Assembly (NCBI GenBank): GCA_944739405.2
Contig: OX123199.2
Span: 7,677,898 to 7,741,897 of the forward strand
DNA: 64,000 nt
Source: Euclidia mi
Taxonomy: Eukaryota; Arthropoda; Insecta; Lepidoptera; Erebidae
Direction: 5' to 3'
The notes under the pieces are model-generated. The model ran no database searches. It had not been told where the DNA came from and saw only the letters and a list, made by a program, of their open reading frames with translations. The translations under genes were made by a program, and so were the position numbers. Numbering within the stretch: position 1 is the first letter of the stretch; every line of letters starts with the position of its first letter. Positions 24,281 through 35,278 of this stretch are shown piece after piece.

Positions 24281-24689
24281 ATGTATTTCCACCTACAAAG
24301 GATCTAAATGACTTGCACACAAGAGAGTAAATGTATATAAATGGAGTCATCATTTTCTATTTCTCATTTCCGTCCGAATCGTTCTGCTCATTCTTCTGTA
24401 TCATATCTCTTTTACGATGCTAAACAGACGACTAATCAATTTCTCGGTAGAAAAAGACGAACCTATTTCACGAAAATGAACTACGCTCCGCTTTTGCTAG
24501 CCTTTTAATATTACCAATTAGGTATTGCGACCATGTCACGCCTGTAGCTAATAGGTATTTCCATGCTTATATAATCGAGAAACTTAAATCAGTACTTAAT
24601 TCAATGCTTGAAAGTACATTTACTAATCGATGTAACCATAAAGTGTACCAATTTCTCATGGTAGCTTGTCGCTGATCTAAAATGCAATA

Positions 24690-24918
24690 TCATCATCGTC
24701 AGCCTTTAGCAGTCCACTGCTGGACTAGGCCTCTCCTTTGAAAGGAGGAATTGGCCTACTACACCACGCTGGCCAAACGGGTTGGTATAGGGTTTGTATC
24801 AAGTTTTCCTTCTCTTACAGTGCTGTTCTCTGCATGATATGCTCCCTCTGTCGGCTCTTACGACACCCATGGGCTGATATGGGGTGGTGACATTCCGTAT
24901 TCTTAATCCGTCACCACA
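24690..24918 (-). repeat. LINE/SINE 3' tail repeat, family G
   Basis: On the reverse strand it runs from TGTGGTGACGGATTAAGAAT through CCCATGGGTGTCGTAAGAGC and AAACCCTATACCAACCCGTT to GAGAGGCCTAGTCCAGCAGT, ending CTGACGATGATG. Two further copies lie at 43155-43381 (+) and 44179-44407 (-). The terminal block is shared with the 3' end of LINE copies in this window. Confidence 0.85.
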
Positions 24919-26210
24919 ACACAAAATGCAATGTAATGTTTCTAAATTGTTGAATGCAGCACCACGCAAATCGAAGTAAAACGGCGACAAGACGGCACGA
25001 CTCCGGGTCACGAACGCATACAGACTTGTTATGTACCTATAGCGTCTATCGCAGACAAATGCTTTGATAACCCGTAAGAATAGAATATGCCCTATGAATA
25101 GGTAGCATGATAACCGTACACAATAACTACTGATGTAGCAAATGCGAGCAGGACCAATACTTCTCAAACAATTTTACATATAAAATTTAGTTACACCGGT
25201 TTTTACCAAAAGCAAAATACCTTGGGACACTTTTAAAAAACTACCAAACGCAAGTAAAGTTCATTATTAATGACAATATTTTGACCACGCACAACACTGA
25301 TCAGTATCAGCATACAATGCACATTACATATATTACATATATTATAAAAATGCAATTATAATTAGGTACCTAGGATAAATATAACAAACAGCAGGTCTTA
25401 AATCGAAACCAACTGAAAATAATGGGATATGTTTAAACTGACTTTCTACCCGATTACTATCTGATCTATGTTTCTTATAGTACACTGGTTAGGTACGTTT
25501 ATACTCAATAAATTGCATTAACTGTTCACTTATACGAGTATAGTCTGAGGTCTGCCGTAGTCCGTACTGTCATACTGTCTTTCCGTTGTCTAATCATATG
25601 TACAAGATTTACGGGAAATTATATGCCAGTGTATGTTCATACGAAATTACAAATACCTAAGTGGTTCGCATTATATGAAAACAGATAATAAGAAGGATAA
25701 GGTACATTTATTTAAGGCATAGGTCTAGGCACAGGTAGTAAAAGTGTTAAGTACAAAGTAGCAAGATTTTTATGCCTGACTGTAATGTTTTATAAAAAAT
25801 ATTATATCAGCGAACACAAACTAAACAAAGTTACAATAAATCTCAGAAAACATCGTTATCATTAGGTAAACAATAATACAAGAAAATGTCTCATGAACCG
25901 TAGATATAGTATATTTACACAAATAATTCTTAATGTATCATAGTAATAACAATGAAAAAGGTATGTGATAGAGAAACAAATAATAATAAAATGTATTTGT
26001 TCACAATACTACATATTACATAATTATACAACATAGGTCGGAGGAAGCTATGGGGTGTAGTAATAAAATGTGAAACGTTAGCACCCGTTCTAAAATGGCA
26101 TACTTACATTGTATCACAGGTGCCAGCGGCTTCCTCTTCTCTCTAAGACAAAATAGTTTTTAGCGAGTGTGATATTGTATCATTTAAATGGCATGCACAG
26201 TAACATATAT

Positions 26211-26345
26211 TACATACATACATAGACTCACGCCTGTTTCCCAGAAGGGGTAGGCAGAGGCATATTAAACGCCCACTTTTCGCCAGTGTTTTGATCCCAC
26301 GTAAGAGGTGGCGAGCCTATTGCCGCTTATCGGGATATTTAGTAT
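26211..26345 (-). repeat. Family B SINE, variant (ends CATACATACATAGACTCACG)
   Basis: Contains AGACTCACGCCTGTTTCCCA, AGGGGTAGGCAGAGGCATAT, CGCCCACTTTTCGCCAGTG and GGCGAGCCTATTGCCGCTTA. Nearly the same sequence is at 54990-55115, also next to a (CATA)n tract. Confidence 0.8.
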
Positions 26346-26365
26346 TAGTAGCTTTTTATAATGTT

Positions 26366-26561
26366 ACTAGAGGATGCCCGCAGCTATGCCCGCACCTACT
26401 ATTTAACCATTTCTGCCTGATCCCGTAGGAAGTTCGCCAAATGCCCTCCTAGTTGCACCCCTACGGTCCTTGAAGAAAATACACATGCCATATTTCAGCT
26501 TCTTGCGTCCAATACTTTTGTGCGTTATCTGTAAATCACTCAGTAACGCAAGAATTTTATA
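26366..26561 (+). repeat. Family E repeat interrupted by a MITE at its 3' end
   Basis: ACTAGAGGATGCCCGCAGCT, CTGCCTGATCCCGTAGGAAG and CAGTAACGCAAGAATTTTAT are in family order. The 3' end stops at the TA target of the MITE starting at 26562. Confidence 0.78.
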
Positions 26562-26936
26562 CAGGGTGTCACAAGACCCATCACCAAGCCGAAGTCTACT
26601 CGTTGTGGACATCATGCCAAGTCATACTAACCAAAAATAATACCCGTGAAACGATTTTTTTTTTTAGTTTTCGCAATTTTTTAAAGCGCAATCAAAAGCG
26701 CGCGCGTGCTATGCTCGAAATACCTACTTATCCACGAGGTTATAGGGCATCTAAAGAACATATTGGCGGGGTAAATGCATCGATTTTGTACCTAATTTGA
26801 AAAATTCCATACTAACTTTGAGCCTCAATATCTCCTGAACCAGTAATTTCCCAGGTATGGTGCCGAAGTAAGAAATGTTCGTACTGATTGGTACAAGTCA
26901 CAGTTCAGTTTTCGTTAAGGGTCTTTTTACACACTG
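26562..26936. mobile_element. TA-flanked MITE with 18-bp inverted repeats
   Basis: The left end CAGGGTGTCACAAGACCC and the right end, read on the other strand, CAGTGTGTAAAAAGACCC, match at 15 of 18 positions. TA lies immediately outside both (26560-26561, 26937-26938), consistent with a Tc1/mariner-type non-autonomous element. It is 375 bp with no transposase. Partial copies are at 2060-2180 and 4262-4508. Confidence 0.8.
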
Positions 26937-27463
26937 TATATACAGATTTCATTTTTGTCAATAAGGATCATTTAAATTTTAAATTGCAACTAGTTTATAA
27001 CTTCACCGCGTCTCTAGTATTGCACGTTGTTGAAAAGTTGTTGCATGCCAAACTATTGTTCGCCAATCGACTGTACATCTTACTTCAACCTACATTGGCC
27101 AAGACTTCAAACTTGTGTATTTTACGAGAAATATGGGATAACTTTGTATTTCAGCACCGACATGTTTACTTTGCGTCGCAGAGCGAAACATAAAGATCTT
27201 TATTCTAATATTAAGTATATAAACCGGGCTTTGACCTAATCTAAATATGTGAACGATATTGATGCAGAGATGATGGATCGAAAATGCATTTTATCGCGTT
27301 TGGTGGCAACTGTTAAATTACGTAAACAAACAAATATATATCCAATAAGAAACATGACTAATTCCTTAAGTAAATAAATTATTAATTGAATACTTTGTCT
27401 GTCAGACATTATACACGCCACACGTCTTTTGATAAGCCTGTAGACGCTTGCAACACCAAAGAC

Positions 27464-27492
27464 GGTATGCCATTTAATTTAAATGGCATACC
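27464..27492. repeat. Perfect 29-bp palindrome
   Basis: GGTATGCCATTTAA, one T, then its exact complement. Nothing else marks an element end here. Confidence 0.85.
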
Positions 27493-27634
27493 CAACCTTG
27501 ATATAACAGACTGCACAGACAGTGCCAAAACATCACAGAACGGCCCTGTAGTTGTCTCTCATCTCAGTAACATCACAGGAGGTTGATAGACTACTATCTT
27601 CTGTAGGATCCGGTATTATAATAAAGCACTTAAC

Positions 27635-27815
27635 GGTTGACAAAGTTAAGCAATGCTTGCACAGGTCACCGCTTGGATGGGAGAACGTATGTGGTATTTA
27701 CTTCAGAGCGCTATCTTAGTTCTTGTCTTGTCCCAGAAGTAGAATCCCTAGGCAACATCGGAGGCTTGAAACTCGCTGCTGCTCCGGCGGTTTGAAAACT
27801 CCGACACCAGAGTAG
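27635..27815 (+). repeat. 5S rRNA-derived SINE
   Basis: GGTTGACAAAGTTAAGCAAT, then CACCGCTTGGATGGGAGAAC, correspond to the 3' half of 5S rRNA including box C. The non-5S tail (CAGAGCGCTATCTTAG, CAACATCGGAGGCTTGAAAC, GGCGGTTTGAAAACTCCGAC) matches the copy at 9540-9722. The 5' half of 5S is absent. Confidence 0.75.
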
Positions 27816-28307
27816 CCCACAAACTTACACGTTAAAAAGTATGTTTATTCTTTTGACCACAAAATATAAAAACATCTAAATTGTCATAAAGGCATGGCTT
27901 CCAAGTGAGTTATGTTTCCCTAAAATATAAGCAATAAACCACTATTGAAAATCAGAAACACCAGTGATAAAATGGTAACATGTTACTTGCATCTATTTAT
28001 AATAGGTACATAATTATCTTAAATTAGTAGATAACAAACCAAAATCACTGATTTTAATTAGCGTGTTAATCCGTGAATAAGCGGGTATCTATCTCGCCTG
28101 TGGCTTTGCATTTTAATGCGAAATCACACTATGCATTCATTAGCAATCTGTTTAAATAAGGTTTAACTAGACTGGATTCTCTTTTCGTTTCACTCTAATA
28201 CTGGCATTCTTTTAAACTAACGATTGTATAGAAATAGACTTACTTCGTCAGCCTAATGACTGAACATCAAAGAAATTACTTGATCGCCGCCCAGTACAAT
28301 ATACCCT

Positions 28308-28503
28308 AGACGGATGGCGTAGACTCGTAGACGGTTAAGTTGTCGGCTCGCCGCTTGGACGTAGAGTGTTGTGGGTTTGATTCCCACACGAGACATAACT
28401 TTCTGCTATCCACAAATTGTTGTTTCGAAGCTAGGTGTCCTTTATGTGCGTTGAATGAATATTTGTGAACTCCCCCGCGATAAATTATTTATCCCCAATA
28501 CGA
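28308..28503 (+). repeat. tRNA-derived SINE, family C
   Basis: Head GATGGCGTAGACTCGTAGAC, GTCGGCTCGCCGCTTGG, B box GGGTTTGATTCCCACACGAG, then the family C body ending at the AATACGAGAG block. It overlaps the start of the upstream copy of the 0.72-kb direct duplication, so the second unit begins inside the SINE head. Confidence 0.78.
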
Positions 28504-29071
28504 GAGTAGACTTAAAAAAATCTACTTCAATCAGGCGGTAGTTTTCAGCCACGGCAATATAAATTAATTTGTATGATACTTTACGCTAATGAATCTGTGT
28601 AATACGCTTTTTATAGTCGTTGACTGTCAAGATATAAACCCAAACAACAACCTGCAATCCAACCGATATAGAATTTATATTTTGTGACTTAGCAGCTCTC
28701 CGCCAACGAACCACAACGATCAATCGTAATGTTTCATGTCGCCAAGTGTCACTTTATTCTATTTTAGATGTCATATTATTCGCCAAGATAATATTGCTGC
28801 TAGTTCACCGATGTAGTTTTCAAAGTGACCCGGTGAACAAATATGATAGCTGTATATTGTTAGTCAGCCTCGTAACCGAAGGCTAACTTGATAAGCCCAT
28901 ATTTCACCTACGATCGAATTAATAATCTGTCATCACAGAGCACATAGTGCCGACCCTAGGTTGTATGGGAACAGGGGCGGCAGAAAGCACAGCATAACCT
29001 TTTGCATTCAGCTGCTGGACATCAGTTTCTCCCAATTTACGTCACTATAGCATTGTCAGTTAGCAGGAGGT
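28349..29071 (+). repeat. Direct duplication, copy 1 (~0.72 kb)
   Basis: From CGCCGCTTG to GTTAGCAGGAGGT this segment recurs at 29432-30159 with only scattered differences. It includes part of a family C SINE and otherwise unclassified sequence. The ends are not TG...CA and there is no primer-binding site, so LTRs are unlikely. Confidence 0.88.
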
Positions 29072-29431
29072 TTTGGCCGACTATATACACTAGAAATTGC
29101 CTCATATAAAAAATAATGCTCATTTTTTTAAAAAAAAAAAGCGCACCTGAGGCCGTGATACCGAGTATGTCAAAAAATCATAAATAATTCAAGGATTAAT
29201 CCCCTAGAAGGGAATTAGGGCCAATTGTGCGATAGCAGAGTTATCGTATTTTTTTATGTTGTCTCCATACAAATTTTTAAAGAAAAAATTCGCAAACTTC
29301 CGTTTACGTACCCATTTCATAAAGAGTATATTTTTAGGCATGTAATTAGATTCCTCCAGCATTCCATGTGAAAAAATGTCACTTTAAAAAAAAATTTAAT
29401 GTCTATGAAACGTTGATTTCAGCCCACAGTG
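29072..29431 (+). other. 360-bp spacer between duplicated units
   Basis: AT-rich sequence with A-runs (near 29130 and 29390), ending AACGTTGATTTCAGCCCACA. No ORF or known repeat end was recognised. Confidence 0.5.
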
Positions 29432-30159
29432 CGCCGCTTGCGCGTAGAGTGTTGTGGGTTTGATTCCCACACGAGACATTACTTTCTGCTATCCACAAAC
29501 TGTTGTTTCGAAGCTAGGTGTCCTTTATGTGCGTTGAATTAATATTTGTAAACACCCCCGCGATTCATGATTTATCCCCAATACGAGAGTTGTCTTTAAA
29601 AAAATCTACTTCAATCAGGCGGTAGTTTTCAGCCACGGCAATATAAATTAATTTGTATGATATTTTACGCTAATGAATCCGTGTAATACGCTTTTTATAG
29701 GCGTTGACTGTCAAGATATAAACCCAAACAACAACCTGCAATCCAACCGATATAGAATTTATATTTTGTGACTTAGCAGCTCTCCGCCAACGAACCACAA
29801 CGATCAATCGTAATGTTTCATGTCGCCAAGTGTCACTTTATTCTATTTTAGATGTCATATTATTCGCCAAGATAATATTGCTGCATCGGTGAACGATGTA
29901 GTTTTCAAAGTGATTCGGTGAACAAATATGATAGCTGTATATTGACAGTCAGCCTCGTAACCGAAGGCTAACTTGCTAAGCCCATATTTCACCAACTGCG
30001 ATCGAATTAATAACCTGTCATCACAGAGCACATAGTGCCGATCCCAAGTTGTATGGGAACAGGGGCAGCAGAAAGCACAGCATAACCTTTCGCATTCAGC
30101 TGCTGAACATCAGTTTCTCCCAATTTACATCCCTATAGCATTGTCAGTTAGCAGGAGGT
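29432..30159 (+). repeat. Direct duplication, copy 2
   Basis: Same order as copy 1, offset 1,083-1,088 bp. A notable difference is a local inversion: copy 1 has GTTCACCGAT at 28803-28812 where copy 2 has its reverse complement ATCGGTGAAC at 29885-29894. The unit ends at GCAGGAGGT and is followed by a repeat of CCCTATAGCATT from its own end. Confidence 0.88.
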
Positions 30160-30169
30160 CCCTATAGCA

Positions 30170-30199
30170 TTCCAGTGCAGGTATATACCTGCACTGGAA
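30170..30199. repeat. Perfect 30-bp palindrome, no loop
   Basis: TTCCAGTGCAGGTAT followed by its exact complement with no spacer. It sits just after the end of duplication copy 2. Confidence 0.9.
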
Positions 30200-31567
30200 A
30201 ACTTGACGTCAAACCCAACCCGTCTTATCAGCCTGGTACTCCACACTGAATAGACGTTTACGGTTTGATGACGAGTTTTCCGTTTTTCCAAAGATCTTAT
30301 TTTCCTGACGATACCCATGTCGTAAAAGGCGACTAAGAAAATACATGAAGCTTATAGTTACTTTGCCAAGACACCGATTTCACATCAGGTAGACTGGTTG
30401 GTATAGGCCACAACCAGTGTAACTAACATGGTAGGTATACTAGACCTAATTCTACTATTGACATCCACATAAGTTAAAATAAAAATAAATCATAGAAATT
30501 CGCTTCAATATTTTAGTTAACCCGATAAATGCTGTCGAAAAATCACCTTCAGCGGGAGTGAGCGCAAAGTGAAAGTTTTCAGAGCGAGGGCGGTAACAAC
30601 TTTGCAGGACTAAATTCACAAGCTCTAAACAATCATTAGCTGTTCGGCGTAGATACTAGATAACATTACATCCCTTCAAGTTTTATTTTTTCTCTATTTA
30701 CGGATTTTACTTTTGGAAGGCAAAATAGATGAAAGGGTAAAAAGGTTTAAATGACTAAATAACTGCTATTTTCGTAGCCATTTGATACTCGTATTATTAA
30801 AATCCTAATGTAATATAATCAGAATATAAATACAAAAAGTACGTAGGTGTAAAAGTTACTACAAATTTCCTAGGCTCTACCGTTAATTACTAGAATGTGT
30901 TAGTTTTTCAATGGCCTTTGTATTTTACAAGCCGGGCTCTCACTTGATGAATAGTGCTTCGTACGAATGTGGAACAAAAGCTATAACGCAGCATAGCGCC
31001 GTGTCTATCATTCTAGTGCCTTTTCACACGGTCGGGCCCCGGGCTCGCGCCCTATAACCGGTTTTATAATGAGCCGCTTGCCTATGTGGAAAGGCATTCA
31101 CACTATACTTCCGCGAGTGCCACTACTGCTTTCCACATTAATGCGCAGACTCGAAATATCGACGAATTTAATTTCAAAAATAGCTGTTTTATAAAGGCGC
31201 TGTACTGTAACCAGTTATAGCACAGAACTAGTCAGGGTAGCCGACGCGCGACGTGTCGCCGTCGCGTCCGTTACATTGTAGCTGGTCTGTAAAATATAGA
31301 TGTTAAAAACCTGTAAGTGTTCCTTCATTTATTGATAGGTCGTAGATAATTAAATTTGATATCAGTGTAACTTTTAACTGCCAATACAAAGCGATTTGTG
31401 AATATAACTTATTTATGCGTCGTGGTGTCTATTTTTACCTTGCTGAACGATTTGTCTCTCGCTTTCCAATAGCGATATTTGCTACGAAGTCTATGCAAAC
31501 CTTAGTATTGGCAGTCGTAAAGCAAACGTTTTTAAATGTTATTTATCACAATATGTTTTGTCAACAG

Positions 31568-31699
31568 ATCCGCGACCATTTGAAGCCACTGGAGATCATG
31601 GCATCGCTTCTAGCTGCGATCGCTCACGACATGGACCATCCCGGTGTCAACCAGCCCTTCTTGATCGCGACCTCCAATCATCTCGCCAACCTGTACCGT
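31568..31699 (+). CDS. Pde7: PDE7-type cAMP phosphodiesterase, internal exon (44 codons)
   Basis: Part of the catalytic domain of a class I 3',5'-cyclic nucleotide phosphodiesterase, which hydrolyses cAMP to 5'-AMP. The exon runs from an acceptor (...GTCAACAG) to a donor (GTAAGT), phase 0 at both borders. It encodes a run beginning IRDHLKPLEIMASLLAAIA and continuing with HDMDHPGVNQPFLI to SNHLANLYR. The HD...HPG motif supplies metal ligands: the Asp after the His binds the catalytic Zn/Mg pair. PGVNQPFLI and HLANLY are typical of PDE7; PDE8 and PDE4 differ here. The next coding segment, at 58812, continues without a gap in the family alignment. The open frame extends upstream to 31415 but that part has no family similarity and lies before the acceptor. 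Expression and isoforms cannot be read from the sequence. The orthology call rests on motif recognition alone. Confidence 0.93.
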
Positions 31700-32522
31700 G
31701 TAAGTACTTCGATACTCTTTTCTTGCTCCCTTTAAAACAGGTTGGCACTCGCGGAATTCACGATCTTTGACTGATACCGCTTGGCTTCGTCTATATATAA
31801 TTTATTAGATACTGTTTTCTTTAATTGATGAAGATAAATAATAAAGATTCAAGCATAGGACAATCAAATGGCAGATCTCCATACATCAAAATGTCTGAAA
31901 TTAAATTGAAGCGTACAGTAATAAAAAATATATAAAAAAAATCGGCGTAAGTAACAGAGTCTATAAATGATTATATTTTCACTCGGTAAAGCCGGAAAAA
32001 GAAGGTATCGGTGTTTTAATTTTTAGATAAGAATGAACAATGTAGATATGTTTGAATTATCAAATGACATATTATGTCAGATTGACATCAAAACGCAGAA
32101 GTATTCTGTAGCATCTAACTGTCACAGCCAAAGGCAAAAGCAGAGCTGCACATTTTAAATCGATTTTATGTGAAATCGATACAAAATTAAATCGATGCTG
32201 TTGTGACGTTTAGTTTAATTTGATTTAAAAGTTATTTTGCTTTAAAAATATTAGCTTATTGATATAATGTTGATTAAAGATTAAATAACTGCATTTTAAA
32301 AATTATATTTTAAACCAAACCAACCCTATAAAGGTCGATCGTATCGATTACTTACTTCTTTCATAATCGATACGGGTCAATAGCACTCACGTCTATTCCT
32401 GTCACACCATTGTCTGAGACAACAATCAAATAATAAAGTAGGTAGGTACCTAGTTCGTAATCAATTGGAATGCTCTTTATCATCATAAAATACTCCGGCT
32501 TTTTATTTTTATTTTCTTTTAA

Positions 32523-33510
32523 TTAGCCTGTATTGTCCCACTGCTGAGCAAAGGCCTCTCCCTTGGATTTCCACAAATCTCTGTGCTTTGCAATCTCTGG
32601 CCAGTCGTCCTCAAAAGCGTCCAGGTCATCCCGCCATCTCCGTTTAGGACGTCCTCGTCGCCGCCGACCACCTGGAACCCAATTGGTAGCTACATGGGCC
32701 CACCTTTCTGTGTGCATGCGACAGACGTGTCCGGCCCAGTCCCACTTTAGTCGGGCTGATTTTGTTCCTACGTCCATTAAGCCCGTTTTTGAGCGCAGCG
32801 TAGAGTTACGGACATGATCGGTCCTCTTCACCCCCAGAATGCTACGCTCCATGGCTCTTTGGCAAATCTTCAACTTGGACTTCTGAATCTCGGTCAGGGA
32901 ACATGTTTGAGCACCGTAGGTTAGGATGGGCAGTATACACATGTCAACGAGTTTCCGCTTCAGTGATAACGGAAGGTTTCCCTTCAACATCTGCTTCATG
33001 GACCAGAAGCTCTTCCAGGCATTTTGGATTCTAACTGTAATTTCCTTGTCTTGCCTGCTATCGAAGGATACTATCTGGCCCAAGTAAGTATACTAGTCAA
33101 CATAGTGTATTATCTGCCCATCTACCATGACCCTACGTTTTGTGCTGTTGGTCATCAGCTGAGTTTTTGATCGATTCATTTGAAGTCCAACTTGAAGACT
33201 TGCAGAGCTGAGATCTTTGAGCATTAGCTCGAGCTCCAGTGCCGAAGATGAGAAGAGGACGATGTCGTCGGCGAATCGAAGATTTGTTAATCTTTTGCCG
33301 CCGACATCAATACCCCTTGATGTCCATTGATCCGACAGACTGTTAAAAACTTGTTGTAGGACACTTGTAAATAATTTAGGAGATAGTGGATCCCCCTGCT
33401 TAACACCTCTTTCATTTTGGAACGACTGACCCGAGGATTGCAGTTTTACGTCTGCTGTGCTATTGTCGTATATTGCTTTAAGGAGATTTATATAGGTATG
33501 TTTAATGTTC
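32523..33510 (-). pseudogene. LINE reverse transcriptase, 5'-truncated, one stop
   Basis: Read on the minus strand from about 33510: RT palm motif B region (GVKQGDPLSPKLFTSVLQQV), motif C in LRFADDIVLF, then MNRSKTQLM, a TAG stop at about 33093 in a HYVD-stop-YTYLG context. The longest open part, 32523-33083, starts QIVSFDSRQDKE and contains LPILTYGAQTCSLTE, RLKWDWAGHVCRMHTERW and RRRRGRPKRRWRDDL. These are hallmarks of insect endonuclease/RT-type non-LTR retrotransposons, possibly RTE-like. Motif A and the endonuclease are missing, consistent with 5' truncation. The 3' end reads AAAGGCCTC-type sequence on the plus strand, and the A-rich tail is at 32500-32522. It lies antisense to the host gene within the intron. 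Confidence 0.92.
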
Positions 33511-34357
33511 TGGTTCTGTATCCGGCTTTAACGAGACAAAAATATTTAAATCGTAGAAAAAAAAAAAACAATTTGTTTTGTTCATAGGTATAAAGTTTAA
33601 GGTCGCCACAACAAACGCAGACCAAATTCTGCCATTGTTCTTTCCAGAAGACTCCTACAATGGTACAGAAACCGAAATTATCCTAGAATTCTAAAAATAT
33701 ATTTTCAATTAAAGATCCCATTTTCTACGTAGTAAATGTACTATGGTTAAAAATAACAAAAAAGGTTTAACTAGAAATAAACCATATTTTGTGTACCTTC
33801 ATTCCTAATTCGTTCTTACATTATTGAAGAGCAACCATTCAAACATAAAAATATTTGACGTTCAATATTAGTATGACGGAATAATATATATGCCTTCACA
33901 TCGTCCAAGAAACATCACTTTTATTTCAAGTGAATTCTTCATATCATCCTATTTTCTATGAAATGCGTTAGCAATTGCTGAATAAATTATGCGTACGTGC
34001 TAAAAGTGTTGCCTTATATTCCGAGGCAGAATATCAGTAAAATTGCCAGTATAAATAATTTACAGCAATTATACAATCTTCAAAATAATCTCGATCGTCG
34101 TAAAGCGAAGCGTCCTTTCTTAATTCGCAGTTCTTTTGATACCCTTTGTGTAAGCCAGACCCGATTACAAAGGGACGTCGTTTGTAATCGCCATCGTACA
34201 CTTAACTCTTTTTTTATAAAGTAGATCGGCGTTTTGAACCAATGATTGTACACCGGTTAATTACGAGTGTTCTGAGGAGTATTTAAACGAGTACCTACTG
34301 ATCAATCTTTTTTTGTTTTTTTTTGTTTTAAAACATTTAATGGCTTCTTAAATTGAC

Positions 34358-34600
34358 TGCCTCCGTCGTCCAGTGGATAGCGTATGCGACTGCTGATCGG
34401 AGGACCCGGGTCGGGCAAAAGTGTTACTGGGTTTTTCCGAATACTCAGTAGCAGCCCGGAGTCTAGTGATGTGCCCGGTGACGGCAATAGGCTCGCCCCC
34501 TATTACGTGGGACCTAAAAATTCATGGCGAAATGTGGGTGTAATATTTACACCTCTGCCTACCCCTTCGGCGATACAGGCTATAAAAAAAATTGACTGTT
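34358..34600 (+). repeat. Family B SINE with tRNA-like head
   Basis: CTCCGTCGTCCAGTGGATAG (A-box-like) and GGACCCGGGTCGGGCAAAAG (B-box-like) are followed by GGGTTTTTCCGAATACTCAG, GGCTCGCCCCCTATTACGTG, CACCTCTGCCTACCCCTTCG and GGCGATACAGGC. The joint between head and body differs from the 16733 copy, so the family has at least two head types. Confidence 0.72.
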
Positions 34601-34734
34601 TTACTTATAATTTTTATTTATAATCAATTACGTTACGTATTAATTCTGAGAAAATAAGCAACGCTGAGGGTCTCGGGTTCCACGCCACGCACCAATGGCT
34701 TTTCGAAGTTAAGTGCGTTTTAGAATGTTAATTA

Positions 34735-34910
34735 TCGCTTGCTTATCAGTAAAGGAAAACGTCGTGAGGAAACCTGCAAGTCCGAAAGATCTCCATAATG
34801 TTCTCGAAAGACATGTGAAGTCTGGACTATGACCTTACCCTTCTCATAGTGAGAAGAGGCCCGTGCCCAGCAGTGGGACAGTATAAATGACTGATGATGA
34901 TTAATGCTGA
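34735..34910 (+). repeat. SINE/LINE tail fragment, followed by family C remnant
   Basis: TATCGCTTGCTTATCAGTAA, AAACGTCGTGAGGAAACCTG, GAAGAGGCCCGTGCCCAGCA and GTGGGACAGTATAAATGACT, ending GATGATGATT. The complement of its first half is at 58565-58750. A decayed family C piece (GTGGTCTAAGCGACCGCCTG) follows at 34915-35010. Confidence 0.65.
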
Positions 34911-35074
34911 GTGGTCTAAGCGACCGCCTGGCCGCTGAACATTACGCCAATTGTTCTATGACGTGTTGCGTGTCGCCAACTGTTGTGTCATCCACAAAGT
35001 GTTAGGTAATGAGAAATGGAAGCAGATTTTTTATTCAAATTTACCTTTAAAAGCGGACTATTATAGCTAACCGC

Positions 35075-35278
35075 CGAATTCAATATCCGATTCATCCATG
35101 GATATGGAGATTAGAGGCGCATATTTGATAAAAGCTCCAAAATAAATATCAAATATGTGTTAGAGAAATATATTTGACATTTTTGTCTAAATTCATGTAT
35201 AGATATACATACAAGTGGCGTTCCGTAGTCTCTGCCTACACCTCCGGGAAACAGGCGTGAGTCTATGTATGTATGTAG
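35075..35278 (+). repeat. Decayed fold-back repeat and family B tail
   Basis: 35075-35215 resembles the fold-back element at 10345-10466 (CCGAATTCAATATCCGATTC; CATGTATAGATATAC). 35225-35278 is the CTCTGCCTACACCTCCGGGA and CAGGCGTGAGTCTATG tail of the family B variant, ending in (TATG)n. Confidence 0.55.

Larger units (their letters stand above)
1..31567. other. Non-coding DNA upstream of Pde7 exon A (intron or 5' flank)
   Basis: No host exon is recognisable here on either strand. The preceding part of a PDE7 catalytic domain (the HNxxHAxD metal-binding region) was looked for and not seen, so the previous exon probably lies outside the window; if so, this whole stretch is intron. Repeats that can be recognised are listed separately. 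In the gaps between them (1-820, 3301-4100, 4510-5375, 5870-6300, 7495-8785, 8965-9535, 9730-10340, 10670-11700, 11920-13320, 13445-14280, 15570-16150, 17300-19080, 19345-20435, 20845-21145, 21395-22635, 24920-26210, 30200-31567) I see only AT-rich unique-looking sequence, simple repeats and decayed fragments too short to name. Examples are a decayed tail at 23880-24045, possible LINE-tail sequence at 30245-30440 and a possible MITE start at 31014-31117. Confidence 0.6.

Noticed and set aside
27635..27815. 5S rRNA gene
   Set aside because: Only the 3' half of 5S is present, with mutations, and the following tail is shared with dispersed copies.
28349..30159. Pair of long terminal repeats of an LTR retrotransposon
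   Set aside because: No TG...CA ends, no primer-binding site or polypurine tract, and only 360 bp between the units.
31014..31117. GC-rich segment CACACGGTCGGGCCCCGGGC as a promoter or CpG island for Pde7
   Set aside because: The flanking CCTTTTCACAC and GTGGAAAGGC are roughly inverted, which fits a MITE better; no transcription-start evidence, and exon A is internal.
31415..31567. Open frame extending exon A upstream with an ATG-like start
   Set aside because: It has no PDE similarity and lies before a good splice acceptor (GTCAACAG); it is intron read-through.
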